NCBI RefSeq assembly: GCF_000203815.1
Contig: NW_004457642.1
Coordinates: forward strand, 248,001 to 312,000
Reading direction: 5' to 3'
Origin: Cavenderia fasciculata
Taxonomy: Eukaryota > Evosea > Eumycetozoa > Acytosteliales > Cavenderiaceae
DNA: 64,000 nt
Position 1 is the stretch's first letter; each line of letters begins with the position of its first letter. The translations under genes were made by a program, and so were the position numbers. Positions 13,862 through 25,179 of the stretch are shown piece by piece. The notes beneath the pieces are model-generated. The model saw only the letters and a list, made by a program, of their open reading frames with translations. It made no database searches and was not told the origin of the DNA.

Positions 13862-16726
13862 ATTCCTTTAGACAGTATAGTCGTAGTAATATTACTACTT
13901 ATAATTCCTTTCATCCGAGTTTAGAGAGTTTCTATGTATCTGAAGATTTAACCTTTAACCAAATTCCAAATGTACAAGTCCCATCAACTTTGAAATCAAT
14001 GTAAATGATCTTAGATTGATAACAAATTAAAAAATGATGACGATCTTTAATATTTATTAACCTAAATTGATTGAAAAAAAAAGTTCATTTACATATAACA
14101 ATTTAATAGGTACCATACCAGATGTATTTCAAAACTCTGTTGGTTTGGATCTAGATGTGAGCTATAACCAGAAATTAACTGGAAGTATACCAGAATCACT
14201 TTGTCATGCTTCATATCTAAACATTATCAATACCAACATTACAAGCTTGCCACAATGTTTTTGGTGTTATATCAATAATCCACGTGTCATTCAAACTGAT
14301 TTACCATTCCCTATTGGTTTTACATGTAGTATGTTAAGATTATTATATTATATTTAATAGTTGGATTTTAAAATTAATTTATCTTTTTTTTTTTTTTTTT
14401 TTTTTTGTTTTTAAAAAGGCTTGATGATATCATCCAATATTTATTATACTGAATTGGGAAGAGTAAATATAACAGGTTCCTTTCTTGGCTGGGGGTATGA
14501 TGATCCATCTTCAAATTTTACTATTACTCCAATCATTCCAAATGAAATCATGGCGTATGTATTATTTATTTTATTTTACCCTCCTCATGAACTAATCATC
14601 TTTTCTTTTCTTTTCTTTTCTTTTTGTAGAATTAAATTTAGGAATCCTTCAAAATTTCCTTTAATTCAAAAACCATACCAAGTTTCAACTTCAGCGTCTC
14701 TCGGTTTTAGTGATATCACATTCCTTGAAATTGCATTGAATCCAGTAACATCGGTTGTAGTACAATACCCAATCTATCTCCAGATTATTTTTGGTGGTAA
14801 TTTTAATCCATACTTGGGACACAATATTACATTGATGGGTACCAATTGTCTTATCGCTCTACTGGATCAATTTACAATTCATTGTCGTGTCTCAGTCGAT
14901 ACTATACCTTCATCCTTCAATCTCTTTCAAATTAATTTGACCAATGTATATCAATCAAAAACTGTTTTATCCTCTTATCAACAAAGTAAGCAAACTAATT
15001 AAACAATTAAATAATTTAAATAATTTATTAATTTTTTTATTTTTTAGAATATCCAAAAGTAAAATCATTTAGTTTTAATCAAAAACAAGTTAGAGCAAAT
15101 ACTACAATGACAATGATTGGAAATTTTGGATTTTTTTTTGCATCTTCACAAATAACTATTAATCAAGGTGAAGCAACTTGTACAACCGTCTCTATCAATG
15201 CAACTGTATTGGTTTGTACCATATCCAATAATTTCAAGGGTGGTGTGGCGAATATTAGTGTTCAAGTGGATTCGTACAGCACTTGGAACGAGACATTTAT
15301 CGAAACACTTTCAACAAGTTGTGAAGAGACTACACACAATTGCTGGGGTAATGGACAGTGCTCAGTTGCCGGTACATGTGTTTGTAACGATATTGGATTC
15401 TATCAAGACTGTTCCAAACCATATCCAATGGTAACGAGTGGAGAGTATAACCAAACACTACAGATGGTGAACCTTTATGGTGATTTTGGACCATATGGAC
15501 AGGCCGGACCAAATGTAATGATTAATAATTCGGTTCCTTGTAATGTAGTCTTTACCTCACAAACCCTACTCAACTGCACCGTTCAATCACCACTACAACC
15601 TGGTTTGGCATCAGTTTCATTGGTTGTTGATACTATTCCTTATAATCGGTCAAGTGTGTTTTTGGTAACTCGGTCGCCTACCAATTCATCTACCACATCG
15701 ACATCAACGTCGACTACTTCAGGAGGAGGAGGACCTACACCACAAGAACAATGTGAAAAAGATACCAATCATTGTTTTGGAAACGGTCAATGTAATGTTT
15801 ATGGACAGTGTCTATGTAACCGTAATTACAACCCGGATGATAATTGTAAAACTTTGTTTAGTAATGCCACGATACATCCAAATGCAACGGCACCAACTGC
15901 ATCGTTTGAAATTGATGGTATTACATTTGACTTTCAAGTGGTGGCCATTCAAGAGATTGGATTGGATGGTGAAATATTAAAAGAGATGTTGACCAACAAT
16001 TGGAATGTCAATATTACCAATACGAGTACACTCACCACAGCAACCTACCAACTCAACAATACCGACACTCGATCCGTTCTATACAACATCACCTCGGTCA
16101 TTGCAACCATTTCCTATTCACCACAAGAACGTGATGTTACATTTGGTCCCCAACTGTTACACATTAATCCAAACTCGATCAAATTGGCAATCAACATTAA
16201 TAATTGGGTGTATAGCTCTCATCTTGCAACTCTACTCGTTCTACTCGAAACTAAAACCAACGAAAACCAACAAACAGTGTATGATTGTCAAGAAATAGAG
16301 GTTGACAGTTTTTCAAAGGACGAGTATGGAAGTATCCAATATCTTCGTATTGTAAAGGACAATGTACAGTTTAATGGTCGATTTATAGATTATGTAATGT
16401 CTGATGGTCGACCAGCCTACTCTAAAACTATATTGGTCAATCAAACGTCTCTTGGCAATGGAGAGTTATCCTCGTTGATTGGAGTCGGTTTGCCTCCATG
16501 CCAATCGTGTATCCTTGACCCTGATTTCTCACCATTGCTCATTGAAAAGGGTAACCAAGACTGCGAAAAATCAAACAATTGGAGAATTATTGTTGGGTCG
16601 GTGGTTGGTGGTGTCGTTGGCATTGCAGCAATCATTGGTGCAGCAATCCTTATTAAAAAGAAATTATTATTCAATTCCATAAATGTAAAGATGGAAAGTA
16701 AATTAAAGAGAATGGATAATGAATAA
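12349..16726 (+). CDS. ComC-like LRR-TIG-EGF membrane protein, complete
   Basis: Twelve exons: 12349-12485, 12558-12656, 12767-12847, 12944-13033, 13097-13387, 13468-13539, 13626-13763, 13872-14000, 14084-14328, 14419-14554, 14630-14985 and 15048-16726, giving 1150 residues. Order: signal peptide (FYYYLFIVFLSLCIF); an LRR-like region to about exon 9, ending in a Cys cap (LPQCFWCYINN); TIG/Ig-like domains in exons 10-12; two EGF-like modules (cores CWGNGQCSVAGTCVC and CFGNGQCNVYGQCLC) on either side of another TIG domain; a conserved beta domain (SFEIDGITFDFQVVAIQEI through DGRPAYSKT and CQSCILDPDFSPLL); a transmembrane helix (IIVGSVVGGVVGIAAIIGAA); and a short basic tail. The ATG at 12349 is chosen because it heads the signal peptide. 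LRR exons are bounded by phase 2 introns. Probably a cell-surface recognition or signalling protein; ligand unknown. Confidence 0.9.
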
Positions 16727-16909
16727 AGATTGAAAAGAATTTGGAAAATGTAAAAAAAATCAATGGAATAAAAAATGTAAATATAATGAAATGATTTTGA
16801 TATTTATATCCAGATTTTTATTTATTTAATGAACAGTGACATGAATTTTTACAATATCTCTTTCATCATCCAATAATGATTGTATAGTATTATTATTATT
16901 ATCAAAATA

Positions 16910-17548
16910 TTAGTTCTTAGGTTCTTCAATTGGATTTAAAATATGCTCTTCATATTCGTAGTAACTAAAAAATTGAATAAATGATTCAACTCTTACATTG
17001 GGTCTGTTACGCTTCATCGTGTTGATAGTCGTTTGACAGTCTTTGATCATTGACCTTTTATCTTCCTCTGAGCAACACGTGTTCCTCCAAGCACGCAGTC
17101 ACTTGGAATGTTTGTATCCAATTTAATGATAGTGAGTCCAAAGAAGGACATACCACTATGATATGCTTTAACTTGACTCCAAGGGTCTTTGATAAAGTTA
17201 CGGTATGTAGATACACCATCTTCTTGTGTAATGGTAGGTTTGTCATGACCCAATAAGAGACAATCAGCATTTGATATGACTAGATGATTGATCCATTTCA
17301 ATGGACAGAAGATCGTATATGTTGCATTCTCTCTTTATCAATCGAAAATCTAGTGTTGTAAAGATTGATGTTGCAAGTTGAAAGAATCTTGAACAAACCA
17401 AATCAAAACCAATCTCGTTTACATATCTAAATATCTTTGCTTGTATCAAGAATGGTAGGTTTGGTAATAATACCATACTGTCCTCTTCTCCTTCTTCTTC
17501 TTGTTTGTTCATTATTATTTGTTTAATTTTATCTTTTATGTTGAACAA
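16910..17548 (-). pseudogene. F-box-like gene, frameshifted relic
   Basis: The N-terminal frame from 17548 reads LPNLPFLIQAKIFRYV...LVCSRFF, like the F-box-like start of dictyostelid FNIP/LRR proteins. Coherent protein then continues in a second frame from about 17320 (CPLKWINHLVISNADCLLLG to CVLGGT) and returns to the first frame near 17095 (CCSEEDKRSMIKDCQTTINT), ending at the stop 16912-16910 after ILNPIEEPKN. Two frame changes in about 640 bp point to a decayed gene, or to errors at a GAGAGA run. The 3' end is 184 bp beyond the stop of the convergent ComC-like gene. Function unknown. Confidence 0.55.
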
Positions 17549-17688
17549 ACTATAATGTTTTGAAAATCAATTTTTTTTTCTTTTGTAGAACAACGAAAAG
17601 GGGAACACTAAATATTAAAATAAATAAATAAATAAATAAATAAATTTTAATTACAATTTATTAAACCAAATACGTACGAGTGATTTAT

Positions 17689-19239
17689 TTAGGAATTTGG
17701 TTTATAATTATTATTTTTGAAAAAATCATATTGTAGGATTTGATATGCTTTAGGTCTATTTTCTCTCTCGAGTAGAGGTGCGATCAATGCAACCTCTAAT
17801 GGATGAGAATGGCGAATGGTAATGTCATTGTAAATGTTTGGATTGGTTAAACGTTGGTATCGGTCCTGACTAGACTCCCAATTGGATATCAATTCGTAAT
17901 AGATGATAGCCACACTGTACACATCGGTCGTTTCGTCGTACTGTCCACCTCGCATTTGTTCAGGACTGGCATATAGATTTGTACCAAGACCTTGTTTGTT
18001 TTGTTTGGTTTGACATTCGTCGATAGTAGTTGTCAAACCAAAATCACCAATCTTTACTATAAAGTTTTTGTGTACGTCTTTGAATACAAATATATTCTCT
18101 GGTTTGATGTCTCGATGTACGTATCCCTTGGAATGTATATAATCCAGTCCAACAAATATTTGATGAATTATATTTTTACATAGTGCTTGTGTTGCGACAT
18201 GTTTGTTCATCCAACTTCTTAATGTCTTTTTAGCCAATTCCATTTGAATATATAATACTTGATTCATATTATTATTAATATACATATTTTGGTCAATGGT
18301 AGAAGTTTGTGGTAAGGTTGGTGCATACCCAATAGAAGCATATCTTTGACTAGTGAGTGATGTATCATTATTATTATTATTACTATTATTATTTGATACT
18401 ACAGAAATAGTTGATGAAGATGAATAAGTTGATGATGGTGATGATGGTGATGAACGATTACTATACATATTATTATACATATTATTATTACTATGCATAT
18501 TAATATTATTATTATAATTATTATTATTAATGATTGTTGTTGTTGTTGTTGATGATGGATTATAAATAGTTTCAATCCATGAATAAAAGTATTTTATAAT
18601 GTGAGGATTGTCATTTAATCTAGCCATAATCCTACATTCATCTTGCATTGACTCGATGTTGGATTTATCACATTTTTTAATTGCATATATACCGTCGTCA
18701 ACAATGTATGTTGCCTGGTACACTGTTCCTTGGCCACCTGACCCAATCTTGAATGAATGGTAATCTGTTTCAAATTTACTAATGGTTGGGTATTGTTGTT
18801 GAGGTAAAGGATGGACGTTGTTGGTCTGAAGAAGAAGGACATTATTGAAATAGGGGTCGTGATCTGATTGTTTCAATATATTGATTGCATCTGGTGATTC
18901 TTCTTGTTGTTGTTGTTGTTCCTCTTGATCTTGTTCTCTTACTACTCCAGTCATCAACTCATTAATATAGTGGTCTGTTTCTGCTTCATTACTGGTATTG
19001 TTCGTTGACACTGACAATTGTAACAATGCATCAGTCACACACAATGGTTGATCAACAGCTGCATGCATTGTTATAGTTAATGTCTGTTCATGAATAGAAC
19101 TTGTTGTTGTTGTCGTAGAGGATGAAGGATTGTTGTTGGTATCTTGTAGATGTGCATCACTAACACTTGGTAGTAGTTGTTGAAAGTTGATGACTTTGAA
19201 TCCACTGAATTCAAGATTCTCTATTATTTGATCTGACAT
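17689..19239 (-). CDS. Ser/Thr protein kinase, GCN2/PEK (eIF2-alpha kinase)-like
   Basis: Single exon, 516 residues. An N-terminal low-complexity region of about 155 residues contains Thr-, Gln- and Ser-rich runs. The kinase domain begins with the Gly loop IGSGGQGTVYQA near residue 165, then AIKKCD (catalytic Lys), a large Asn/Ser-rich insert between the N-lobe strands (about 230-325), HRDIKPEN, KIGDFGL and GTNLYASPEQ. The large N-lobe insert together with YASPEQ is the layout of PEK/GCN2-type eIF2-alpha kinases. No HisRS-like or RWD domain is present, so it is not a full GCN2. All the usual catalytic residues are visible, so it is probably active. Substrate not shown; eIF2-alpha is a guess from family resemblance. 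Confidence 0.85.
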   Translation of the reverse strand: MSDQIIENLEFSGFKVINFQQLLPSVSDAHLQDTNNNPSSSTTTTTSSIHEQTLTITMHAAVDQPLCVTDALLQLSVSTNNTSNEAETDHYINELMTGVVREQDQEEQQQQQEESPDAINILKQSDHDPYFNNVLLLQTNNVHPLPQQQYPTISKFETDYHSFKIGSGGQGTVYQATYIVDDGIYAIKKCDKSNIESMQDECRIMARLNDNPHIIKYFYSWIETIYNPSSTTTTTIINNNNYNNNINMHSNNNMYNNMYSNRSSPSSPSSTYSSSSTISVVSNNNSNNNNNDTSLTSQRYASIGYAPTLPQTSTIDQNMYINNNMNQVLYIQMELAKKTLRSWMNKHVATQALCKNIIHQIFVGLDYIHSKGYVHRDIKPENIFVFKDVHKNFIVKIGDFGLTTTIDECQTKQNKQGLGTNLYASPEQMRGGQYDETTDVYSVAIIYYELISNWESSQDRYQRLTNPNIYNDITIRHSHPLEVALIAPLLERENRPKAYQILQYDFFKNNNYKPNS

Positions 19240-19415
19240 TATATTATTATTATTGTTCTATTGATCAGTACTGTAGTTTTAGATAGATAGATGTAGATGA
19301 TCATAGATACTCTCTAATATAATGACCTCTTGCTATCAACAATTCATCTACTATTGTTTTCATGAATGGATATGATTGAATGCAATGATAGAGTGATTAA
19401 GCTATAATAGAGTGT

Positions 19416-19856
19416 ATGATGAAAACACTTTTTTATTTATTTTATTTTATGTGCTTTCCTGAACTTTCTATTTTTGGTAAGCCAGAGCTACCCCAACAAT
19501 CTCTCCACAAGGTCTATCATCGAATGGCCAAAGCAAACTATCAACTTGGTTTTTATCGTATGTGTATGGATTGGTTCATACGAATCATGATGGACACTCG
19601 CAACTATACACTAGACACTGCCTTTATCAATGCAACAACCAATCTTAAAGCCAACCAAGAGATCTTTGTATCCTATGTCGACAAATACTTGCCCTATCCA
19701 GAAAGAGTTGGAACGATTTGGTATTGCCCAGTTTGCTATCACATGTTTCAATCGAATCGATTGGCGAGTTGGAAGTGCAAAGAGACTTAAGAGCTCTGGC
19801 ACTCCCTTTAGAAAACCATCCCAAGAGCAAGATTGGTTTTAACAAAAACTGTTTTC
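19416..19856 (+). pseudogene. Degenerate ORF of unknown family
   Basis: The first frame (19416-about 19700) reads as plausible protein (KVYHRMAKANYQLGFYRMCM, then YVDKYLPYPE). It then appears to continue in a second frame (KELERFGIAQFAITCFN, about 19702-19752) and a third (IGELEVQRDLRALALPLENH) to a stop near 19854-19856. A stretch of three coherent frames suggests a host gene with two indels. The ATG at 19416 and the leader are uncertain, since the true 5' exon may be missing. I do not recognise the family. Confidence 0.35.
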
Positions 19857-20129
19857 GTTAACGCGAACAATCTTTCAGCATTGGTTGGATCTCCACCATA
19901 ATAATAAGAAAGCTCCTCTTCTTGAGAACATCTGATGGGTGATACAATTTTTTTTTTTAATTTTTTTTTTTTTTATTATTTTTTTTGAGAAATATATATT
20001 TTACTAGTATTTATACAAGAGGATGATTTGAGAGAACTATTAAGTTGAAGGATTATTATTATTATTATTATTATTGTAATTAATTTAAATATTTTTTTGA
20101 ACAAAAGGATGTTTGAATCATCTCCATTG
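19857..20129. other. Intergenic, homopolymer-rich
   Basis: The region contains long T runs (19949-19986) and an ATT triplet repeat (about 20053-20078). No gene is seen. Confidence 0.6.
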
Positions 20130-21050
20130 TCACTGCCATGCGAGTTGGGCCAGTAGACGGGTTACTAGTTCATCTACTAGTTGGTCTAGTAGTTCTCTAC
20201 TAGGAGCTACTAGGGCTAATGGTTGGGCTAATAGTCTGGCTAATAGTAGGGCTACTCTACTATGAGCCACTAGTCGGACAATTAGACGAGTTATTAGTTC
20301 AGCGACTAGTTGGGCTAGTAGTTCAGCTGCTCTACTACTAGGGGCTACTAGTCTGGTTACTAGTTGGGCCACTAGTCGGGCCACTAGTTGGGCTACAAGT
20401 TCAGCTACCAGTTGTTCGGCTGCTAGTTGTTCAGCTGCTGCTCGTTCAGATGCTGCTAGTTGAGCTGCTGCTAGCTGTTCAGCTGCTGCTCGTTCATCTG
20501 CTGCTAGTTCAGCTGCTGCTTGTTCAGGTGCTAGCTGTTCAGCTGCTGCTAGTTCAGCCGCTGCTAGTTCAGCCGCTGCTAGCTGTTCAGCTGCTCTCTC
20601 TCTTTCTAGTTGATCAGTTAATTGGAAAGAGGGTGGTTGATCCTCTGGGAAAGGGATCGATTGCAATGAGCTGCTTGGACAACCAGAGTTGCTTGTTGAG
20701 ATTGGAAGAGGATGAGTTGTTGAGAGAGGAGGAGGAGGAGGAGTTGAGATTGACGATGTTTGAAGTTGGGACGATCGTTTGGTTTTGGGTGAGCGGGGAA
20801 TTTTAGATTCCTTTCCAGCTGCACCGCCGACAGACGCTACTCGTTGGCGTTGAGTAATCGAGGAGGGGGTATTCGTATTTCGAAGTGTTGATAATTGGAA
20901 TAAAGGAGAAGAGGGTTGCTTAGGTTGGAGTTGAGGTTGTTGATTTGTTGAAGAATCAACAGTTCCCGTAATTGATGCAACATTATCGAGAGGATTTGAT
21001 TGAGAAGACACAATCGTATTAATAATTCCTAAAGGTTGGGATGATGACAT
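20130..21050 (-). CDS. Ala-rich low-complexity protein, copy 1
   Basis: 306 residues, single exon. The N-terminal half is Ser/Pro/Gln-rich (start MSSSQPLGIINTIVSSQSN), with a conserved stretch RQRVASVGGAAGKESKIPRS and FPEDQPPSF. The C-terminal half is a degenerate Ala/Glu/Leu repeat (AAAEQLAA units) that would form a charged helix or coiled coil, then drifts into LVAQLVARLVAQ units. A paralogue with a frame change lies at 31651-32596, and a short fragment at about 29150-29226. The repeat is made of GCTGCTAGTTCA-like units and the tail may be out of the ancestral frame. Function unknown; it may be a young or decaying gene. Confidence 0.5.
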   Translation of the reverse strand: MSSSQPLGIINTIVSSQSNPLDNVASITGTVDSSTNQQPQLQPKQPSSPLFQLSTLRNTNTPSSITQRQRVASVGGAAGKESKIPRSPKTKRSSQLQTSSISTPPPPPLSTTHPLPISTSNSGCPSSSLQSIPFPEDQPPSFQLTDQLERERAAEQLAAAELAAAELAAAEQLAPEQAAAELAADERAAAEQLAAAQLAASERAAAEQLAAEQLVAELVAQLVARLVAQLVTRLVAPSSRAAELLAQLVAELITRLIVRLVAHSRVALLLARLLAQPLALVAPSRELLDQLVDELVTRLLAQLAWQ

Positions 21051-21059
21051 TTCTAAAAT

Positions 21060-22284
21060 TATATAAAGTATTTAAATAAATTAATTAATAAATAAATAAA
21101 TATAAATAGATATATAGATTATAGATTATAGATAGATAGTTTGACATACATACTTTTTGTTTTTTTTATAAAGGGAGTTTGTTATTAACAATAATTGAAA
21201 AGATTAAATGGTAGGTTGATTGATTGATTGATTGTTTGGTTGATTATGAAAAATAGAATGGAATTGAATGGAAAATAGAATGAGTTCAACTTTAACAGTG
21301 TAAATCACTGATTATTAAAATAAATAATTAATTAAATAATGAATATTTGCTTGTTGTTGTTGATGTAATGATTGATTTTTTGTTTGATTGATTATGAAAA
21401 ATAATTTAATAAATAAATAAATAAATAATGAATATTTGCTTGTTGTTGTTGCTTGCTGGATATAATTCACGTAATGCGATCTTATGGAAAGGGATTGATT
21501 GCTATGTTTCCTTTTTAAAAGACAACAACACGGTTGGATTTAAATCCTACCGTACATCATTATTGCATTCGCACGCCGTACATCTCTCTCTACTGCCATA
21601 CACCATATACCGTACATCTATCTAGTGGTGTGTACCACACACCATACACCATGGTTTATTTGGTTGATGAAATGAAAGATCATTTAAAAATTCCTATTAA
21701 TTTGGAGTGTTCAATAATTAGATGATGCCTATTGGTGTTTGTTTCACAAAACTTACCTTCTCCTCCAACATCACCACCCCTCCCTACTACCATATTGTAT
21801 GTGCTATTGTTATGCAATCAATATTGTTGAGAGATAGCGAGAGGGCAATAAACAACCATCAACCACCATGATATGATATTACCGTTTAATTATCAATATA
21901 TAAGGAAAATCGATAGGCAAATTACTTATCAATGAGTGTGTTTTGTTGTTGTTGTTGTTGTAGCACCCCATATCTACCAAACGTAAATCACATTATGCAT
22001 GATGAATGTGTTGTATTGTATGTATTGTGTTGTGTATGGTTGGTTGGTTGGTGCGATGTAGAGATCGAAACTGCTGCTTTGCTGTTCACTAAACAACAAG
22101 CAAACAAAATTTTACAAAAATTAAAAAACAAAAGGATTTATTTCTCTATTCTATTTCGGGAACATCCTCATCCAACCACCCAAAGTTATTCAAAATATTT
22201 TATACACCCTCTCTTTTAACGATCCTAACATTGAAAAGGGAGAAGAGAGAATAGAGTGGATATAATGAGAAGAATATAAAACCA
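21060..22284. repeat. Dispersed repeat unit, copy A
   Basis: About 1.2 kb of AT-rich sequence lies between the Ala-rich gene and an F-box relic. It shares ordered blocks with copies B and C: GGGAGTTTGTTATTAAC, AATGAATATTTGCTTGTTG, ATGCGATCTTATGGAAAGGG, TTGGTTGATGAAATGAAAGA and ATCAATGAGTGTGTT. Its likely nature is a duplicated bidirectional promoter region or segmental duplication. No transposase and no clear ends are seen. Confidence 0.8.
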
Positions 22285-22650
22285 GGAGAGGTGGTTTAGG
22301 TGGTATGGAGTGTTGTGCACAATATGGCATGTTGGAGACACACACGACACTCAAACAAAGAGATGTTTGACAACATATTAAAAAGTTTTTGTCAATACTG
22401 TGGAGCGATTGAGTAGGAAATTTGGAGTCATCACCCCAAGTACCACACTCAGGTTTGGTATCCGAGCGCACTTCCAAAGTCACTCAAAATATCATTATTA
22501 TTTTGGTGGTGCAAGCGATCCACCGTTCTCCACCATAGACCATGACCAATAAAAAGGTATCGAGAGGATGACAATTTCGATTTCAATAACACCAACACTA
22601 CTTCAGGGGACTCAAAAATCTGATTTCCACTTTCAACTGTCCGTGAGATA
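22285..22650 (+). pseudogene. F-box/LRR gene relic (copy A)
   Basis: Patches match the intact gene at 33802-35259 in order: GGTTTAGGTGGT, GAGATGTTTGACAACA-like, AGTCACTCAAAATA and GACTCAAAAATCTGATTTCC. Large internal deletions leave only about a quarter of the gene. It lies downstream of repeat copy A in the same relation as the intact gene to copy C. Confidence 0.65.
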
Positions 22651-22843
22651 AGCAATTCACACTACATCTCCCCCATTGTGGGTGTATGTGTGTGTGTCTA
22701 TCGAGTTTTATTGGTATGATTGACGACCACACACACACATATATATATATATATACTATAGTTTATTATTCGATAGTATAGTGATAATAATAATCGTCAG
22801 GAAAAATTAATTAGAAACTAATATAATAAAGTATTTTTGGACA

Positions 22844-22975
22844 GCCCAAATTCACTATCCGATTCTGAACAATTAGGATTAAATCATCTTAGAAAATGTT
22901 CAATCAAATGGTGATGGAATAAATGAAGGTTTAGATTGGTTACAAAATAATAATGAAGTACCCTACTATATATAT
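22844..22975 (+). pseudogene. C-terminal relic of an Arf/Arl small GTPase
   Basis: One frame reads PNSLSDSEQLGLNHLR, and after a short gap another frame reads VQSNGDGINEGLDWLQNN. These match in order the end of Arf-family GTPases (the P-N...LGL..LR stretch, then SGDGLYEGLDWLxN). No G-box motifs are visible upstream, so only the tail remains. Confidence 0.6.
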
Positions 22976-23384
22976 TTATTCAATCGAAAGGTAGATAGTT
23001 CTCTCTGAAGGGTTTTCTCTGTTTTACGAGTTATTACTTCGGAATCGATTAGAAAACAAAGAAGGATTCTTCTATACTTATGATAACAACACATTATTAT
23101 ACTATCATACTTACTCTAATACCCAAGATTTCGGTGGGATAGTGGCAGACTAATGAAAGTATCAGACCAAGTTCCCTTCCATAAAGATTTTTTTCGATAC
23201 CATTGTTGATATTTTAAAAATCTTGATCACTCGTGAAGAATTCGTCACTCCGACGAAGGAGTTCATTAGTTTCTACTACTTTTTCCATCACCATGAAATC
23301 TTCTACTATTTATAAGCATTAAAAAATCGATCATATTTAAATTAAACAGTCATCATACAAATAATTAATTAAAAAGATAAAAAG
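22976..23384. other. Intergenic upstream of the secreted-protein gene
   Basis: AT-rich with no recognisable coding sequence. It should contain the promoter of the 23385 gene. An A-rich stretch directly precedes the ATG. Confidence 0.5.
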
Positions 23385-25172
23385 ATGAAGAATAATAATT
23401 TAATATTTATAACAACAATTATTTATTTATTAAATATAATTGGTGTTGTTGTATTGGGACAAGGAGTAGTGCAATTTTCAACCAATGCAGCTGGTTGTAA
23501 TACTGCTAAAGGATGTGATTTCTCAGATCCTTACAACTGGGTTGGCAAAGTAGCTCCATCTGTTAATGACATTGCATCTATCGATTTTAGCCAAGTGAGT
23601 GGTCCAAATCAGATGATCCAAACTATCAATTCAAAATCACCTATTCAAATCTCTGGTCTAATCATCAACGCCGATGCCCAATCCTCAGTGTTTTTCACCA
23701 GTTTCAGCAACATCCAAGTCAAGGGTGACATCCATATTGGCAACTTTAGCACGCTTCACATGGGCAGTATGTCCTTTTTATCCGCGTCTGGAAACGTTCA
23801 AGTCGACGACCAAGGCGGCCTCACCTCGGACATTGCTGCCAGTATTTGGATTGGTGGAACTGCCACCTTTGACTATGTGTCTGTTTTAACCTTGGGCAAA
23901 AACAATTCGTTGCAAGTCCTCAATGGCGGAAACTTCCATGGATACGTCACAATGGATCTCAACTCCAAGTTGAAACTCGGAGGAACCAGTGCCATCACTG
24001 GTGGCGAAACATTTACTTTGCAAGGTGCTGCCGTCATTTACAATGCAGTTTTTGGTGAATACGCCACATTCATTGTGTTTGGTGGTCTCGTTGCCAACTC
24101 GTTGGTACTCCAAGACTATGCCCTTGTTCAGGCCTTCTTTGATGTCACTGTCAAAAGCCTGACTGTCGAGAATGAAGCTGCATTTGAGCAGAATCCAAAC
24201 CAGTACCCTTCATACACTGGTCCCATCACCGTCGAGATTGACTCGATCAGTGGTAGTAACATTAGCGAGGTCAACTTTGGACGAGCCGACTCTGTCGTTG
24301 TCGGAACCATCTACACCGACGGTAACATCATCGCCACTGACCAGGTCTCCAGTCTCAGCTTGGGACAACTTGGCAATTCGTACGTGAACCAATTGATCTT
24401 TACAACCACCACCAGTAACCAACAAAATCCAACAGGTGTCTTCTCGGCCAACTTTACCAACATCAAAGTCGCTGCAATCGGTGCCACCACACAGGATGTA
24501 AATACTGTCTTGTCATTCACATCGGCCACTAGCTGGGGAATGACCTCGACCCTGCTCGAAAATGTCAATGCCATCGTCGAGAGTTATGCACAACTCAACC
24601 TGATTGAATCTGTAATCAGATTGATTGGTCCCAACTCTACCATCAACGTACGAAACAATGCCGATCTTGTCATCCAATCCAGTTCCGTCAGTGTCCAAGG
24701 TATCATCGGTGCTCCCTACTCGTCGGTAGCCATTTCTGCATCAACATACGTCGGTCAAGTTTCAATGACTTCATTCGGTACTCTCCAATTGCTAAACAGT
24801 ACCATCCAAGGGTCGGTCAGCACAAACTCCACGACAGTCTCGTTTGAAAGCCACGTAAACATTGTTGGATCAGTCAATATCGTCGGTCAATCTGCCACCC
24901 ACATCATTCTAACTAGTCTGCCATCTGATGCCAACAACGTACCCATCATAGTCAGTTACGGTATCACCATATCATCTACAGTGATCGTCTCACTCCCTGA
25001 AGCAAGTACTCTCAAAGCAGGTCAAGTCTTTTATATTGCTAGTAGTCAAGGTGATCTCTCGATCATTCCTAGTCTCTGTCAACTTGATAACTCATTACCA
25101 ACTCCATTAACCTACATGTTTAATATTGTTTCTGCAAATAGTTTAAATTATTTCGTTTTAATCATTAAATAA
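23385..25172 (+). CDS. Secreted beta-solenoid-like repeat protein
   Basis: Single exon, 595 residues, with much higher GC than its surroundings. A signal peptide is evident (FITTIIYLLNIIGVVVLG), followed by a Cys pair region (CNTAKGCDFSDPYNW) and then long runs of short alternating hydrophobic strands with Asn/Ser/Gly turns, typical of a parallel beta-helix or similar solenoid. No transmembrane helix or long hydrophobic tail ends the protein (FVLIIK), so it is probably secreted. Similar dictyostelid proteins are known to me only as uncharacterised. The stop abuts repeat copy B. Confidence 0.8.
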   Translation: MKNNNLIFITTIIYLLNIIGVVVLGQGVVQFSTNAAGCNTAKGCDFSDPYNWVGKVAPSVNDIASIDFSQVSGPNQMIQTINSKSPIQISGLIINADAQSSVFFTSFSNIQVKGDIHIGNFSTLHMGSMSFLSASGNVQVDDQGGLTSDIAASIWIGGTATFDYVSVLTLGKNNSLQVLNGGNFHGYVTMDLNSKLKLGGTSAITGGETFTLQGAAVIYNAVFGEYATFIVFGGLVANSLVLQDYALVQAFFDVTVKSLTVENEAAFEQNPNQYPSYTGPITVEIDSISGSNISEVNFGRADSVVVGTIYTDGNIIATDQVSSLSLGQLGNSYVNQLIFTTTTSNQQNPTGVFSANFTNIKVAAIGATTQDVNTVLSFTSATSWGMTSTLLENVNAIVESYAQLNLIESVIRLIGPNSTINVRNNADLVIQSSSVSVQGIIGAPYSSVAISASTYVGQVSMTSFGTLQLLNSTIQGSVSTNSTTVSFESHVNIVGSVNIVGQSATHIILTSLPSDANNVPIIVSYGITISSTVIVSLPEASTLKAGQVFYIASSQGDLSIIPSLCQLDNSLPTPLTYMFNIVSANSLNYFVLIIK

Positions 25173-25179
25173 ATAAATA

